From the NCBI RefSeq assembly GCF_041146795.1, contig NC_135170.1:30987533-31051532 (forward strand): a DNA stretch of 64,000 bases, written 5' to 3'. Positions 24,411 to 37,855 of the stretch are shown here, one piece after another. The translations under genes were made by a program, and so were the position numbers. The notes below the pieces were generated by a model. The model was not told the origin of the DNA. It did not search any database and saw nothing but the letters and a program-made list of their open reading frames with translations. Numbering within the stretch: position 1 is the first letter of the stretch; each line of letters begins with the position of its first letter. Source of the DNA: Maylandia zebra. Its lineage: Eukaryota; Chordata; Actinopteri; Cichliformes; Cichlidae.

Positions 24411-25819
24411 TACTACAATTCTTCTTAAAAAAAAATTAAAAAGTACAAATGTAAATATGCAACTGCATGCAGCTACTGAGCTTTGAAGTGCTTTCACTAG
24501 AGTTTGTGTCTACAAGAATAGAAGAGTAAATGCACAGAAAAACGGGTTGTAAGCATGAATGAGTGTCCTACACAAAGAAGTAAACTTACACTTCAAGAAG
24601 GAGGAAAAAAGATATTACACTTATGTTTTCCCCCGTCATCATACAGCCTATGGGTGGAACATGTGAATCAAATCCTGTGTCATGTCGTTTTCACATGTTT
24701 TCAAATGGGCTGAAATTAGAAAATTGATCAGTAAATATTTTGACAGTTGAATAACCCAAACCTCTCCTTTGCCCAGTTCCCTTGTTTATCTGCTTTTCTA
24801 GTGTTTCATAGATATGTCAGTAATAAATTAATTGTTTGATGCAGTAAACCTGGAGTGAGAAATTGCTAGTTTGTCACAGTTAAGTAAACCCAGTGCTACC
24901 ATATGGCTGTCTTGTTCAGTGTACTGTAAGACCTGTAGAGATCTCAGAGTGCAATTGACGTTGTTTAGCTGTAACTGAATAGATGTAGAGGAGCCTTCTT
25001 GCTTGTTTCAACAAAAAAAACCCAAAAACGAATAAAAAACAAATTAATATGCTAGAGTATTTCATGGCTTCAACTATGGATGTGTGACTATAGTCTAAGT
25101 TTCCATTAAGTAAGGATAATGAGTCTCTGATACATTATATAATAACCCCCCTCTTGCTTTATTTATCAGTTCATAAATAGAAGAAAAATTGGCGAAAAAA
25201 AACTTTACAATGCGCACATTGTTTTTGGCTTAGGCTAAAACCTTTCTGTAGAGTGCCAAAAGGTTTGTGCAAGGGGAAAAAAAACAAACGCAACAGTATT
25301 ACAGCTGGCTTCCTTTGGATAATGTCATGCCTGCCACCTCATTCAGTGTCTTTGCTGTGCTAATTTTGGTTTTCCTTCAAAGAATAAACACCAGATTATA
25401 ATAGAAATTGTCAATGACCAGAAATAACAGGAAAATTCCCAAACTTATTCCTAACTCAAAATGGATCTTTGAGATCCCCTATTTTATGCTTGAGTATATA
25501 GAACCCTGATTAACAGTGGTTTAAAAAAGTAGTTTTGTTATTATGATGATTTTTATTTGAGGGGGAAAAAAAGTAAACTTGTCTGGGGATAACAACAAAT
25601 CACATATTTGCAGGAGAAAAACCATGTTTTCATGTAGGAAGTTCTGTGTACATCGACAAGGTTATCTTAGAAAGTTTAGATCAGTTTGTTTAGATCATAC
25701 TATCACATGCAGTATGAGGCAAACTGTTGAGCAGGCTCTACAGCACTTGGAGCCACATTTGAAATTGTATGCTACGAAATGTCTTAAACCTGTGTTTTCT
25801 TCAGGATTAGAGGACAGAG

Positions 25820-27275
<1,456 letters not shown>

Positions 27276-28069
27276 AAAGGCAAAGAAAGGGCACACTTAT
27301 AGTTGAATGTTGTGAGGTGAAATAAAAATAACTACAGCAGTGGGTGAGTGTCTGGAGAGATGTACTGACCATAAAGGGCCTCGGTGCAGATGCTGCAGCT
27401 GGTTTGAGAGCGTGCATTTGTGCGAGCGTGTGGGTGGTTAAGTGAGCCTGTTTGTGCATGTACAAAGATAAAAACATGAGTGACTGAGGAGTGTAAGTGC
27501 AGTTTAAAAAAAACAAGACAAAAAAACAGCAGTGAGTGAGCATTTGCTTTAACTAAAACCTAATTTAGTTCCTATTCAAAGATGTAGTGGTTCAGACCAT
27601 GTTGTAATACTGGCTTCATCTCATGGCTCTTTATTGCTGTAAAATACTCATTATGCTTTCCTGTGCGCTATTCTTTGAGATGACTTTGTGTTTTAAATGT
27701 ACAGTAAATACAGTCTACACTTACTACAGGTGAACGGCAGCCACCTTAATTAGCATTATGCACTTGAATTGGGAGGGGTAGCAAAATAGAATTCAGTTGA
27801 CATCTAGTGGTAAGATTTTACATACTGTACCTTTTAAGAAAACCAACCAAAAAATGGCTTAAAATCATTTGGAACCACTCACTGTTGTGCTGCGTGTGCC
27901 AGTTTGAGTCTTTGCCATCATTGTATTATTTGAATGACTCGAGCTCTCTGTATGCAAATATAAATTGTACAACTGCCTCAGTGCAAGACTGTTTCTTTTA
28001 TGCTACGTAAGAGTAGTTTAATTTAAACATTATGAAAAGATACTGTAAATATATTGTGTATTTTGTGTA

Positions 28070-28075
28070 AATAAA
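28070..28075 (+). other. tmub2 polyadenylation signal
   Basis: AATAAA in an AT-rich context about 795 bases after the tmub2 stop codon. It faces the presumed 3' end of atxn7l3, whose distal signal lies only about 140 bases further on the opposite strand. Confidence 0.6.
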
Positions 28076-28213
28076 ATTATACAATGAATCAATGTGCACT
28101 GGCACTTGCTGTCAGACTGCTCTGGTTTCAGTTGCATCTCTTATTAAAGCATTTCAAAACAAACCCCTCCTAGCTCTTTGTGGTTTAAAGAAGTCAGTCT
28201 CATGGTATTGGTG

Positions 28214-31037
28214 TTTATTTATATACAAACATCAGTATGCATGGCAGTGGAAAAAAAAGAAAAATAATTTATGTATCACATTGTGTTCAGATACAAGTTG
28301 TGCACACATGCACTTATTTGTGCTTGTGCATGGAAAAAAAAGGAAAGTCACAACATTGCTTTCTTTTGTCATTGCACTTCTACAGCACAGAAATACACAA
28401 AGAGCCACAAATAAACCACAAGCAGTTACCCTTATTCACAAACAGTGCCATGACCATTGGATCATAGTTACCAAATTATCTAAAACAGTTCATTTAACAT
28501 TAGTGCACATAGCAAGATTTTACTGGACAGATTCAACCGGGCACAGTCAGAAATATAGGGACAAAATACAAAATCGGGCTTTGGCAGATTGTCACGATTG
28601 TGAGAGAAAATTGAAAGCACTTGACTTTAAGGATTGTATTACATGACCCTCAAAACTTGAACAAATGCTTAAAAATAGAGAACCTGGTGAATGTGAACCC
28701 TTAATCAGCATCCGTTAATCCACCAAACAGTCTGGTACATGCAGCACCTCTGCGGTTGCAGATGTCGAGATCGCTTTCTGTTCTATTTCTTGGAAATAGC
28801 TGGTCCAAAAGCATCTAGAATGCCTTCACAAAGAGACATGATTGTATCTTCAAAACTGCCAATTACGCTGATGTTAAAAAATGTAACAAATGAGTTTGGA
28901 CAAAAGTGCCAAAATTCTCTCTCCGAAGGCCTTTTAGTGAGACAGAAAGTCACAAAAATGTCCAACCTCATGAAAGGTATATATGAAAATGCAACAAAAA
29001 AGTGCAAATAATGAAAGAAATTAAAATGACTGGTTTAAAACAGGGGTTACTTAAACTATTAAGTAAATCAATAGGTTGGCCTCATTTCAAACTCCACATT
29101 CTTATTCTTCGTATGATTAACAGTTGACAGTTAAAGCCCCACATTTCATCCATCTGAAATAAGTATATTTAGCTCCTTTGATTTCTGGTTGGTTGCCTCC
29201 TGCAAACAGAAGGTTCTAACTATAGGTGGGTGGGACAGCTGTGTGCTTGAGATGACCTTACTAAGGATATCCCCTCTTGATGAATCGCAGGTGCTTATGC
29301 CTGGCACATTGGCAACTTTCCCCATGTTTAATATGAACATTCAATATACATGAAATAAAATAAGAATAAACAGAATAGGTCAACTTTACCTTCCCTCTTT
29401 ATGAAATCCTGATTAAAATAAAGCATCCTGGATTTGCACTTCAGATTCCACTATAAAAACTGCATAAAGTCTTTGGGTGAGCAATTTCCAATTTAGAAGA
29501 AAAATTAATTCTTCTCCAAGACCTGAAAAGTACAGGACTTTGGCATCTACAATATGTAATAAACCTCATAATTTACATCAGACACTGTTGGTTACAAGCT
29601 TACAAAATGCAACCTTATCGCTCATGGTCATTAACAACAAGCTGAACTGCTGGGCTGATCTACTTTTACAATGTAATCTACAAGCAAAGTGAGTGAAAGC
29701 ACACAGGACAAGGCTTTCTAAGAAGGAAACAAATAAACGTTGAATTCATGATTTATGTCAAACATACATGTACTGTACATGTGCCCCAAAAGCCTACTGG
29801 CTCATCAAATATCAAAATTCTGCATTTACACACAAGTAATATGCACATCACCACAAAGGCAGTGACAAATACAAACTTAAATATACCGTTAATGTAAACG
29901 AGTTAAATATTCCAAATGACACACATACTTTCACAAGAGTCACATTCTAGGATGCATAGTTTTGTGAAAAGAATGATTACACACACATCAACCGCACGTA
30001 CACTTACCCACAGGCACGCACGCACACAAAATTGACAGTCACGCTAAATGCAAATCATCATACAGACACACAAACACACACACACACGCACGACTGTGCA
30101 ATACAATGCTAGAATTAAAAAGCCACCGATGAGTACTCCAGTATATGTGTGTCAAGTGTTGAACGTGTCCTTACGACCGAGTCTGAACGCAAAGTCCAAG
30201 AAGAGGGGCCGGTCACAGGCTCACCAATGACAGAGTATCTGAAGGTTTTAGAATTTAAGGCCTTTCAATTTAAGTAGAACTTAAAGAAGAAAAAAACCTC
30301 AACTTTCACTACCAGCTTGTGGTCTGAAAAGTTTTTTTCAGTTCCAGGACATTGCAGTGCTTTGTATGAATCCAGGTGGTCTTATTATTGATGTCTTTTG
30401 TAACTTCAAGGCCCTCCGTAAAATAACATTTAGAGCACAGGAGATATCATTTACACACAAGTGGTTCATTTTTTTTTCCAAAGATTTATTTCTAAGCTTT
30501 TTTTGCCTTTATTGCAAAGGATCGGCTGCAAGAGCGAGGATGACATGCAACATGGGTAGCATGTTCTTTATTTCTATATCTGCATAAAATTATGTTTTGG
30601 TTCAAATAATCTACTTTCACTACTTTACAATTTTCTTTAATTGGCTGCAAAGTTTTCTGCAGTGTTGTGTGGAAGCTCCTCATTGAAACAGCCACACAAA
30701 GCGTCAACCGAATGCATCAAGTCCTCCTCGATATCAGCTGAAGACAAATATACGTCGTAAATTACGTGTATAGCGGAAGTAAATTCTGTTTTACACTGGA
30801 AGTGAGCCAATCCGTTATTGCAGATACTCTGACTGGACTCGGACCGCAATTCTTAAACTCTGTGTTCATAATTTAGGAAGGACAAATCTTTAAATGTAGA
30901 TGCCTCAGTTATCAAGGCCAAATGATTACTAAGGAACTTCTAAGTCAAGTTTCATCCCATTCAGCTCAGACTTTTAAAGCTTGGTGTGAAAGAAGGGACT
31001 TAATAAGAGGAGGCGAGGGCTGGTCTGACAAATTGGC
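28214..31037 (-). other. atxn7l3: atxn7l3 3' untranslated region (probable)
   Basis: There is no conserved coding sequence between the atxn7l3 stop codon and the tmub2 poly(A) signal. Minus-strand AATAAA hexamers (TTTATT on +) occur at 30485-30490 (proximal) and 28214-28219 (distal). A long 3' UTR of roughly 2.8 kb with alternative polyadenylation is plausible. A (CA)-rich stretch is at about 30003-30092. A 184-codon + strand open frame at 28092-28646 shows no similarity to any family and is taken as chance. Confidence 0.45.
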
Positions 31038-34000
31038 TTATGCTAAATCATCATAGATACTTGAAATAGGAGGTGCTGAGAGTTTGGGCCTCTTTTTTTT
31101 GGTCGATATACTGATATTACTCTGAGAGCTGCTGCCGCCGCCTCCAGCCAGGCTTCCACTCCCACTTCCTCCTCCTCCACTGTTCAATGGAAGAGATGGC
31201 TTCTTCTTTTTCTTGGGCTTCCGAGAATCTGAATGGTTGGTGCCTGCAACAAGAACAGGAATGTATTTTACTGATAAAACCTACATGTCATAATTACTAA
31301 ATGAGTGTCCCTTCCTTACTGGCTTTAGATGAAGCAGAATCAGTAGGTGAAATATCCGAGTCCTCCCACTGCAGGCGGCTCATTAAGGGTTGTGCATCTG
31401 GAATGTCAAAGCTGTCAGTCTCCACAGCATCTGCATCAGGCAGCGTTGGCCTGTGACATAAAAAACAGACACAGTAACACAGTTTTAGACAAAGCCACAC
31501 ACAGATATACACACAAACAAAATGTCTATATATCTGTCATGTAATTGCACTTTTCAGTTTAAGTTTCTTTTCCATCTCTATGATACCAATAACAACACCA
31601 CAACTAACAACACCACTATTACTTTTAATAATAACTCTACAACACAAATGCACATTTGCCCAAAATTTTGCTTATAGTTGTTGGACAAATGTATCTTTGT
31701 GTGCTTATTAACACATGTCCTTCTTTCTGACCCACACTGGTTTTTTTATACATGACTTCCTCTCACTGGGTTTTTGATTTTAGGTGAATTCTTGGGGGAA
31801 AAAAGGAAATGTCTCGAGAATCAAAAGAATCAAATTTCAAGCAAAAACAATAACATCAAAAACTGCTTATTATTGCCTCTATCAATAACAAGATAAATAG
31901 CTTCATTTTCTGAACCGTGTGCATAAAGACAAGGCCTGGAAAATTATACTCAACCATTTTCACCATTTCTGTCACTTTGTAGATGAAATATTTTATACAT
32001 GAACTAAGATGATATTTCTCTTTAAGCGCAGTCTACTCATCTCAGCTGTTAAACCATACCTTCAGACTAAGATGTATGGAGTGGGTTTATTATTATTTTT
32101 AGTAAGGCCGATAGGCTGTGGTGTTTATGATAACAAATAGTTACAAGTGAGGGTGCTACAACCACAGATTTTGGTGTCATGTTCCGGTTCACAGGACCAG
32201 AAAAACTTCCTGTGGTAGTCTATCGATCTTTCCCAGTGTTTAAAACTCATGCAGCGTTCAGTTCTGTTAACAATGGCTTTACAAGTCATTTACAACAGTG
32301 CTTTTGCATAAAAGTCGTTCCTGGCAAGAAAGGCGTCCCTCTGCCAGAGTATTCACAACACCGACCAGCAGCATCGCTCTGTCACTGTCTCCAGCCAAGG
32401 CAACCATATCAGCAAACAGTGAACTGTTTGAGCAAACACCTGCACGATGAGGGTAACAACACCAACTCAAACATGACTTTTGTCAAGTGCACTCTAGTTA
32501 GTGGTTTTGGTGAGGAACGGGTCAGGGTACACTCACGCGGACGGCCCCAGGAGGAACAACCTGACGGCCCTCCTCTGTTCGTCCGTGTGTTGGGGACATC
32601 GCTGAGACCTGGTGGGACACAAGGTGGCATTATACATCCCTGACTGATGGCCCGCCCATACCCACCACATAGTTTTACACATCTCCCTGCCTGCAAGCCA
32701 GCAGGGGAGGTGGGGCGGACTGATGGGACACAGTCAGAGACCAACTGATAATGGGCAGTTATGAGTTACAAACTATTAGAGGTTAGTCACTGATGGGTTC
32801 CTCATTATTATAAGTCTGTTGTTAAGACCTTTAAAGATTTGGCTCTTCACCTTGGAGAAAAAGAACAGGTCTAAAAGAGATCAATTTTGAGTTGCCACTT
32901 GTGTTCCCTTGAGTTAGTTTGATCATACACAATTTTCTTATTTAATTAAAAAAAAACAACTTCCTTATATTTATGTATTTCATTTTCAGCTGTGACTTTC
33001 AGTTTCAGACAACAGTTCTAAGCAATTAAGATTTCAAGCTATGAGGACGCTGACCTCAGAATTTAGATTCAATTAGATGGTTAAACCAACATGAATCCAG
33101 GTGTTATGTTACCAGAAACTGTGCTGCAGGGAGCTACACAAAAGCAGCTGGCTGTTTTCTCAAAACAGAAAAGGTTTAATTACAAGTTAATCTTTGTGTC
33201 AGAGGCTTAGGCAGTAATTACCTGGTACACATCTTCTTTGTGTGCTCAGATATCACCCCACATTGCTGTAGAAACACACAATACTTTAATGATTCACACT
33301 TATATAATTAAATCAGTAGTTGGAACAATAAAAAAATGACATGCTTGGGCAGATTCATGAAAATTGCTCACCGTCGTTAGAAGGGATCTGACTTCATCGG
33401 GGCCCAAGGTTTCATAACTGATGCCAGTATTATAGTTGTACTGAATTTAAAAACAAAACCTTTATGAGTATAGAATTTACAACACTCTATAGCCTAGCAA
33501 TCAATTTGATCACAGGAGGATTTGTCACCTTGTAAGATTCGGCACCGACGCCACTTCCAAGCTCACCTGGAATGCATATGCACAAGCACACTGTTCATGT
33601 AACAGATTGAGACCACTAAAAGCAAATCAAAATTGAACTATAAATTCCATCTGCATCTAAAAGAAAAATATTTGCATTTCACTTTGAATTGTTTCCTACA
33701 ACTTTGAGCTATGAACTTGAAAAAACAAAACAACAAAAAACCCAGATAGACTCACCGTTTTTATGTTTCAGGGATTTGGATCTTCTTGGGGAATTTTGAC
33801 TCTGCACAAACAAAAATGTTAAGATTAAAATAATGTTATGATACACATGAAAAATTCATTTATACTAACAATGTGTAATTTAAAAAACAAACAAAACAAA
33901 AACATACCTTATCTGACTTTCTCTTCTTGGCTGTAAAAAGGAAATAAGAAATGTTTATTTTAAGTAACCACCTGGAGATTTCTTTCATCTCTCAGTACAA

Positions 34001-34742
34001 TGCAATCACTCAAGTGCTCACTTTTTTTTTCAGCCCCATACGACCAGTCATTATCATTAAGGTCATCATTGTCTTCCTGATCACTCTCTGATTTGCTCAT
34101 ATTATTACTGCTGGCTAGCCTGTTAAAAGAAGATCAAATAATTAAATTAGAATTTCATGTATAACTTTGGATCACTGCAGGAATTTCTGCTTTATGACCT
34201 TCACTGACCGACCTGCGGTTGGCGATGCGGCTGCTGTTGCGTCCCATGCCAAGGCATTTCTCCAAATGTGGAGCAAAGCGAGAAGCTGCTATTAATCTTT
34301 TACAGTTGGGACACTCACACTCTTTGTTCTTCCACTGATTGTACACCTGCCCAAATATGTCCACTCCTGGTTGATCCACAATTTCTGGAGGGGAAAAACA
34401 AACAAAAAAAAACAGTAAGCAAACACATTGAAGACAGACAGAATAGAAACCAGATCCAATGGCACCAACCAAACTCCTTCATGCTCTCTTGGTCCGTTTC
34501 ATCCAGGAAGAAATAGCCCTGTTTAACAGCTCGATGCACCTCAAAACACAGGCCCAAACAGGCATCTTCCACCAGCTCAGAGTAGATGTCATGGGCCAGG
34601 GCCTACAACAACAAAAACATAGTGTAACACCAAAGACAAACCCAATGTTAGGTAAATGCATGGGTACCTGTATGCACAGGTAATACCTCACCTCCAGCCT
34701 GGTGTTGTCTGGGCCTGAGAGGGGCATATCCTCCATTTTCAT
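31038..34742 (-). CDS. atxn7l3: Ataxin-7-like protein 3 (SAGA deubiquitinase module subunit, Sgf11 orthologue)
   Basis: ATXN7L3 activates USP22 (and USP27X/USP51) with ENY2 to remove ubiquitin from histone H2B, in the nucleus. Twelve coding exons: 34742-34692, 34602-34470, 34384-34213, 34119-34022, 33930-33908, 33801-33756, 33566-33529, 33440-33372, 33265-33222, 32608-32537, 31450-31320, 31243-31038; phases agree, 360 residues (human 347). The N-terminal helix ([20 protein letters not shown]) docks ENY2. A Sgf11-type C2HC zinc finger follows ([20 protein letters not shown]), with [13 protein letters not shown]. After an acidic/basic linker, the SCA7 zinc-binding domain has [12 protein letters not shown] and [13 protein letters not shown]. 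The end, SSIYDDLA, matches the vertebrate SIYDD terminus; the last exon has a Gly/Ser-rich insert. Met3 has the stronger start context (AAAATGG). Confidence 0.95.
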
Positions 34743-35483
34743 TTGAAAATCTCTATTGGAAGTCTTGACAGCAAGGTAATAAGATTGATATCTGAGGACT
34801 TAAAAGAGATGGGATAAAAGTGAAATCACAGCATGCTTGAAAAGCAACAGATGTAAGGCACACATATTCAAGATACCAGTCGCAAATAACATACTTTAAA
34901 AATATGTGTTAGCACTTGTTCCAGGTCTATCTTCATCCTGTTGAAAAGAAGAAATAATCGCTGGTCATGTCCAAGATCACCACAGAAGTTTCATGTAAAC
35001 ATATGATAATTAGCGGTACAATCTGACCACTGTAACCCCAAGCCTGAACTGAACATATCAGCACATATCAGCTACAGCAACATCCTGATTTTCACATTAC
35101 TGGACATCACACACACAGAGAGAAATGTGGTTTTAACTATGTGCTCTAACCAGCTTTAACATTACATGTGTTTGATTGAGATAAACAAGATACCTATGTA
35201 TCCAACACGAAAGCTCAAAAATAGCTACATTTTACAAAAACACATTCATTTAAACTACCTCACGAACGACTAGCTAACGTTAGTAGAACCTAAACGCAGG
35301 TAGTGACAGTTCCTTAGCAAATTAACTCCGGCTAATATCACCTTTCATGGTTTATATCTGCTGGCCCCACTGCTCTACTAATATGAGCTGAAGGAAAGGC
35401 CTTTGTGGCATTCAAATACTAAGAAACAGTGTAGCGACGTTAGGTGTGTTTTAATTTCAAACTGTTTCCTCTTACCCTGTCAT
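34739..35483 (-). CDS. Spliced upstream ORF in the atxn7l3 leader (36 codons)
   Basis: Three leader exons can be read: one ending at 35476 (GCATGACAGG|GTAAGA), a 43-nt exon 34937-34895 (after TTTTCAACAG, before GTATGT), and one starting at 34798 (after CTCTTTTAAG). Joining them gives an open frame from ATG at 35483, with a second in-frame ATG at 34935. It encodes MTGMKIDLEQVLTHIFK, then [19 protein letters not shown], then TGA. The stop (34741-34739) overlaps the main atxn7l3 ATG (34742-34740) as ATGA. Splice sites are good by eye but unproven. It could act as a translational control element with termination-reinitiation, or simply be fortuitous. Confidence 0.45.
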
Positions 35484-35570
35484 GCCGAAAACTCAGCCTG
35501 AACCGGGCAGTTTCTCTGAAGGAGGCAACATGACCGAGTCCATCCAAATAAAACGCGTTAGCAGGAGGCC
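35476..35570 (-). promoter_or_regulatory. atxn7l3: atxn7l3 first non-coding exon and promoter region
   Basis: The donor AGG|GTAAGAGG (exon end 35476) is preceded in transcript sense by a moderately GC-rich leader containing CCCGGTTCAGGC. Upstream (35570-35720) are further CpGs. The 5' boundary of the exon is not determinable from sequence. Confidence 0.45.
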
Positions 35571-35884
35571 CGGTCTTCAGCTACAGCCATTCTAATAACA
35601 CGGGCAAAACAAAAAGCTCGATAAAAGTGTTTGCTGTCGCAGGTGTCGGTTAGCAAAACTGACGGTACGAGCGAGGAGGCCGACAAAGCATATAAACCAG
35701 CTAACTTCCGGTTGTAGCAATAAAAATAAAAGCTTAACCTGCAAACGTGAAGCGAGTTGCTGGAACTCGACAAAAACAAAAAAGAAAAAAAAAAAAAATC
35801 AAGAATACAGTCCATGTTGAAATCGTTAAAAAGGATAGAGATTAAGCTAATTTAATCATTCAAATGCTTATAAAATATATAAAA

Positions 35885-35922
35885 TAATGTAATGTAAGGT
35901 AATGTAATGTAAAGTAATGTTG
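35885..35922. repeat. Imperfect short tandem repeat (GTAAT)n
   Basis: A run of about seven imperfect units of GTAAT/GTAA. It is a simple AT-rich microsatellite upstream of atxn7l3. Confidence 0.7.
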
Positions 35923-36374
35923 CTAAATTCAAAAATACCAATACACATCATGACTCATTTAATTTTTCTGTCACTATTTGCTATATTAATGTGCATTTTT
36001 ATATTAACAAGCAAGATGAGGAAATGTATCTTAATTTTTTAAAAATCTAATCTTTTAATTTCTAACTGAAAGAAGAACAACATTTTAAAAACAATTGTTA
36101 ACATTTTTGTTTAGCCACATATCTTTAACAGCTAGCTACTTGCCAGAATTTTCATATTTACTTTATGAGCTGTCGAGCTCATTTAACATCACAGGGCACG
36201 AACAGCCAATTTGAACTAGAAATTGACAATAAATTGTGAAGAAAAACTTTATTGTTCATCTATTATTTAATTATTTTGTCTTAAGGGACAGCTTTATAAG
36301 TGGGGAAAACGGTAAAAGCTATGAAAATACAATGTACAGTCTGAAATTTATGCCCTCTATCACATATTCCAAAG

Positions 36375-36440
36375 CAGTCCAGTGGGCCAGACTGTAATTT
36401 TCGTAGGGCCGATTCTGGCCCCTGGGCCAGCAGCAGACAA
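36375..36440. mobile_element. Short hAT-like terminal remnant
   Basis: GTGGGCCAGACTGTAATTTT followed by GTAGGGCCGATTCTGGCCCC and TGGGCCAGCAG resembles the GGGCC-rich terminal region of widespread vertebrate hAT/MITE families. No opposite terminus or target duplication was found, so the classification is weak. Confidence 0.35.
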
Positions 36441-36854
36441 AATTAGCGCCACCTAGACCAGCTACACTTAAACGCCTTAAACGGATCTAAGAAAACAAAC
36501 AAAAAATCTAAGGTCCTAATAAATTACATAAAATTATGTTTAAAACTGTGTTTAAAAATTTAGTACAGAAGAAACTTAGTGACCTTCTGGTTATATGGCA
36601 CCCTGCATAAAAGAAAAATACAAAAAACACAAAACAAAACAAAACAGAAAAAACTGTGGGGAGATTAGTGAGGTATTGAAGAGCGCGTTTATACTTTTAC
36701 TTTGAAGGTACAGTTCGGGTGTTTCCGCTTTCACAGCGAGGTTTCTTTCAGCTCAGACATCCATAAATGAACGCTAGATTTTCGCTCTTTATCTACAATC
36801 TGTTTGTAGAGCCTGGGCGGGCTGAATGAGGTCATCACTTTAACTTTGTTAAAT

Positions 36855-37205
36855 GACAGAAAGTATGTGGACACCTTAACATTACACCAGCATAGGATTA
36901 TTGGATTCTAGCTCCAGCTACTTTTAAAACCCACAAGATTTTGGATTTTCTCCATCCCAGCTATGCTAGGTGAAGAGTTGGCCCTCCAGTTTATCTTTTA
37001 TGTGTTGGATTTGGTTAAAGTCAGGGATTCACTAGAGGCCATTTTTCCATTTTGTGGAACTTGATATACACCACCAGAGCAACATCTGACATGAGTTCCT
37101 TGTGGGGGATCCTGCTTTACAACATCACATCAAGGTTTGAGTATTGCTTCAGTTTAGTCATGTGTAGCAGAACTACATTTGGGAATCACTGGACACCCCA
37201 TGATA
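36855..37205. mobile_element. Degenerate Tc1/mariner-like fragment
   Basis: The stretch starts AGTATGTGGACACCTTAACA, close to the terminal repeat of a common fish Tc1-like family (GTATGTGGACACCTGA...), and ends near GGACACCCCATGATATG, which could be the degraded inverse end. No transposase can be followed through it. It is offered as a probable non-autonomous or badly decayed copy. Confidence 0.35.
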
Positions 37206-37399
37206 TGAAATTATCACAATACGTCACTCTACATCCAATATTTTTTGCCATTTTTGCCATTTTGCAATTTTTCACCTTTTTACAAGTCAGATTGTAACTG
37301 TTTGCAGAAATGTTGCCACCTGTCAGATGACCTGTGCAATGTTTGTAAGTGTGCAACACTCTGACATCTGAACAAATTGCAATCAGTTGCAGAATATGA

Positions 37400-37855
37400 A
37401 AAAAATTCAATACAATCAAAAGGCAGCCACACTTTTTTCTTGTAGATGTCCTATTTTACTTATGCAACTGAGCCATTAGCTTTCCTTGAAGTAGGAGGTA
37501 GCTTTGTCAAGTCTAAGCGTCCGCTCTTGGATGTTTTTTCGGTTGAGTCGATTTCATGCAAGAGAGATAAGCCCTCTTGTCTGCAGTTTCCAGAATGTTG
37601 ATATACTGGCATGCAAAATATCATGACGCTATGCTGTATCCATTCCTCCTAATCAAAACTGCTACAGGTAAAAAAATTTAGTGCAACAAAAACTTTTCTT
37701 CAGCATTTTTTGCTTCATGTGATCCATGCCCTGGATCCTGTTTGGTTAAAATGTATTCAGGACCATATATAACAATTCTTAAAACTGTAACCAAGTAGTG
37801 ATTTGTGTGCTGTCAACATATTAAATAAATCCACACTTTTAACTGTTAAAGGTCA
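37400..37855. other. Intergenic DNA between atxn7l3 and ubtf
   Basis: AT-rich, with no coding exon or recognisable element. It ends near the probable ubtf poly(A) signal. Confidence 0.4.

Noticed and set aside
28092-28646. 184-codon + strand open frame downstream of tmub2
   Set aside because: No similarity to a known family, no splice or promoter context, and it overlaps the presumed atxn7l3 3' UTR; taken as chance.
32179-32643. 154-codon + strand open frame
   Set aside because: It runs antisense through an atxn7l3 SCA7-domain exon (32608-32537) and its intron; no similarity in its own frame.
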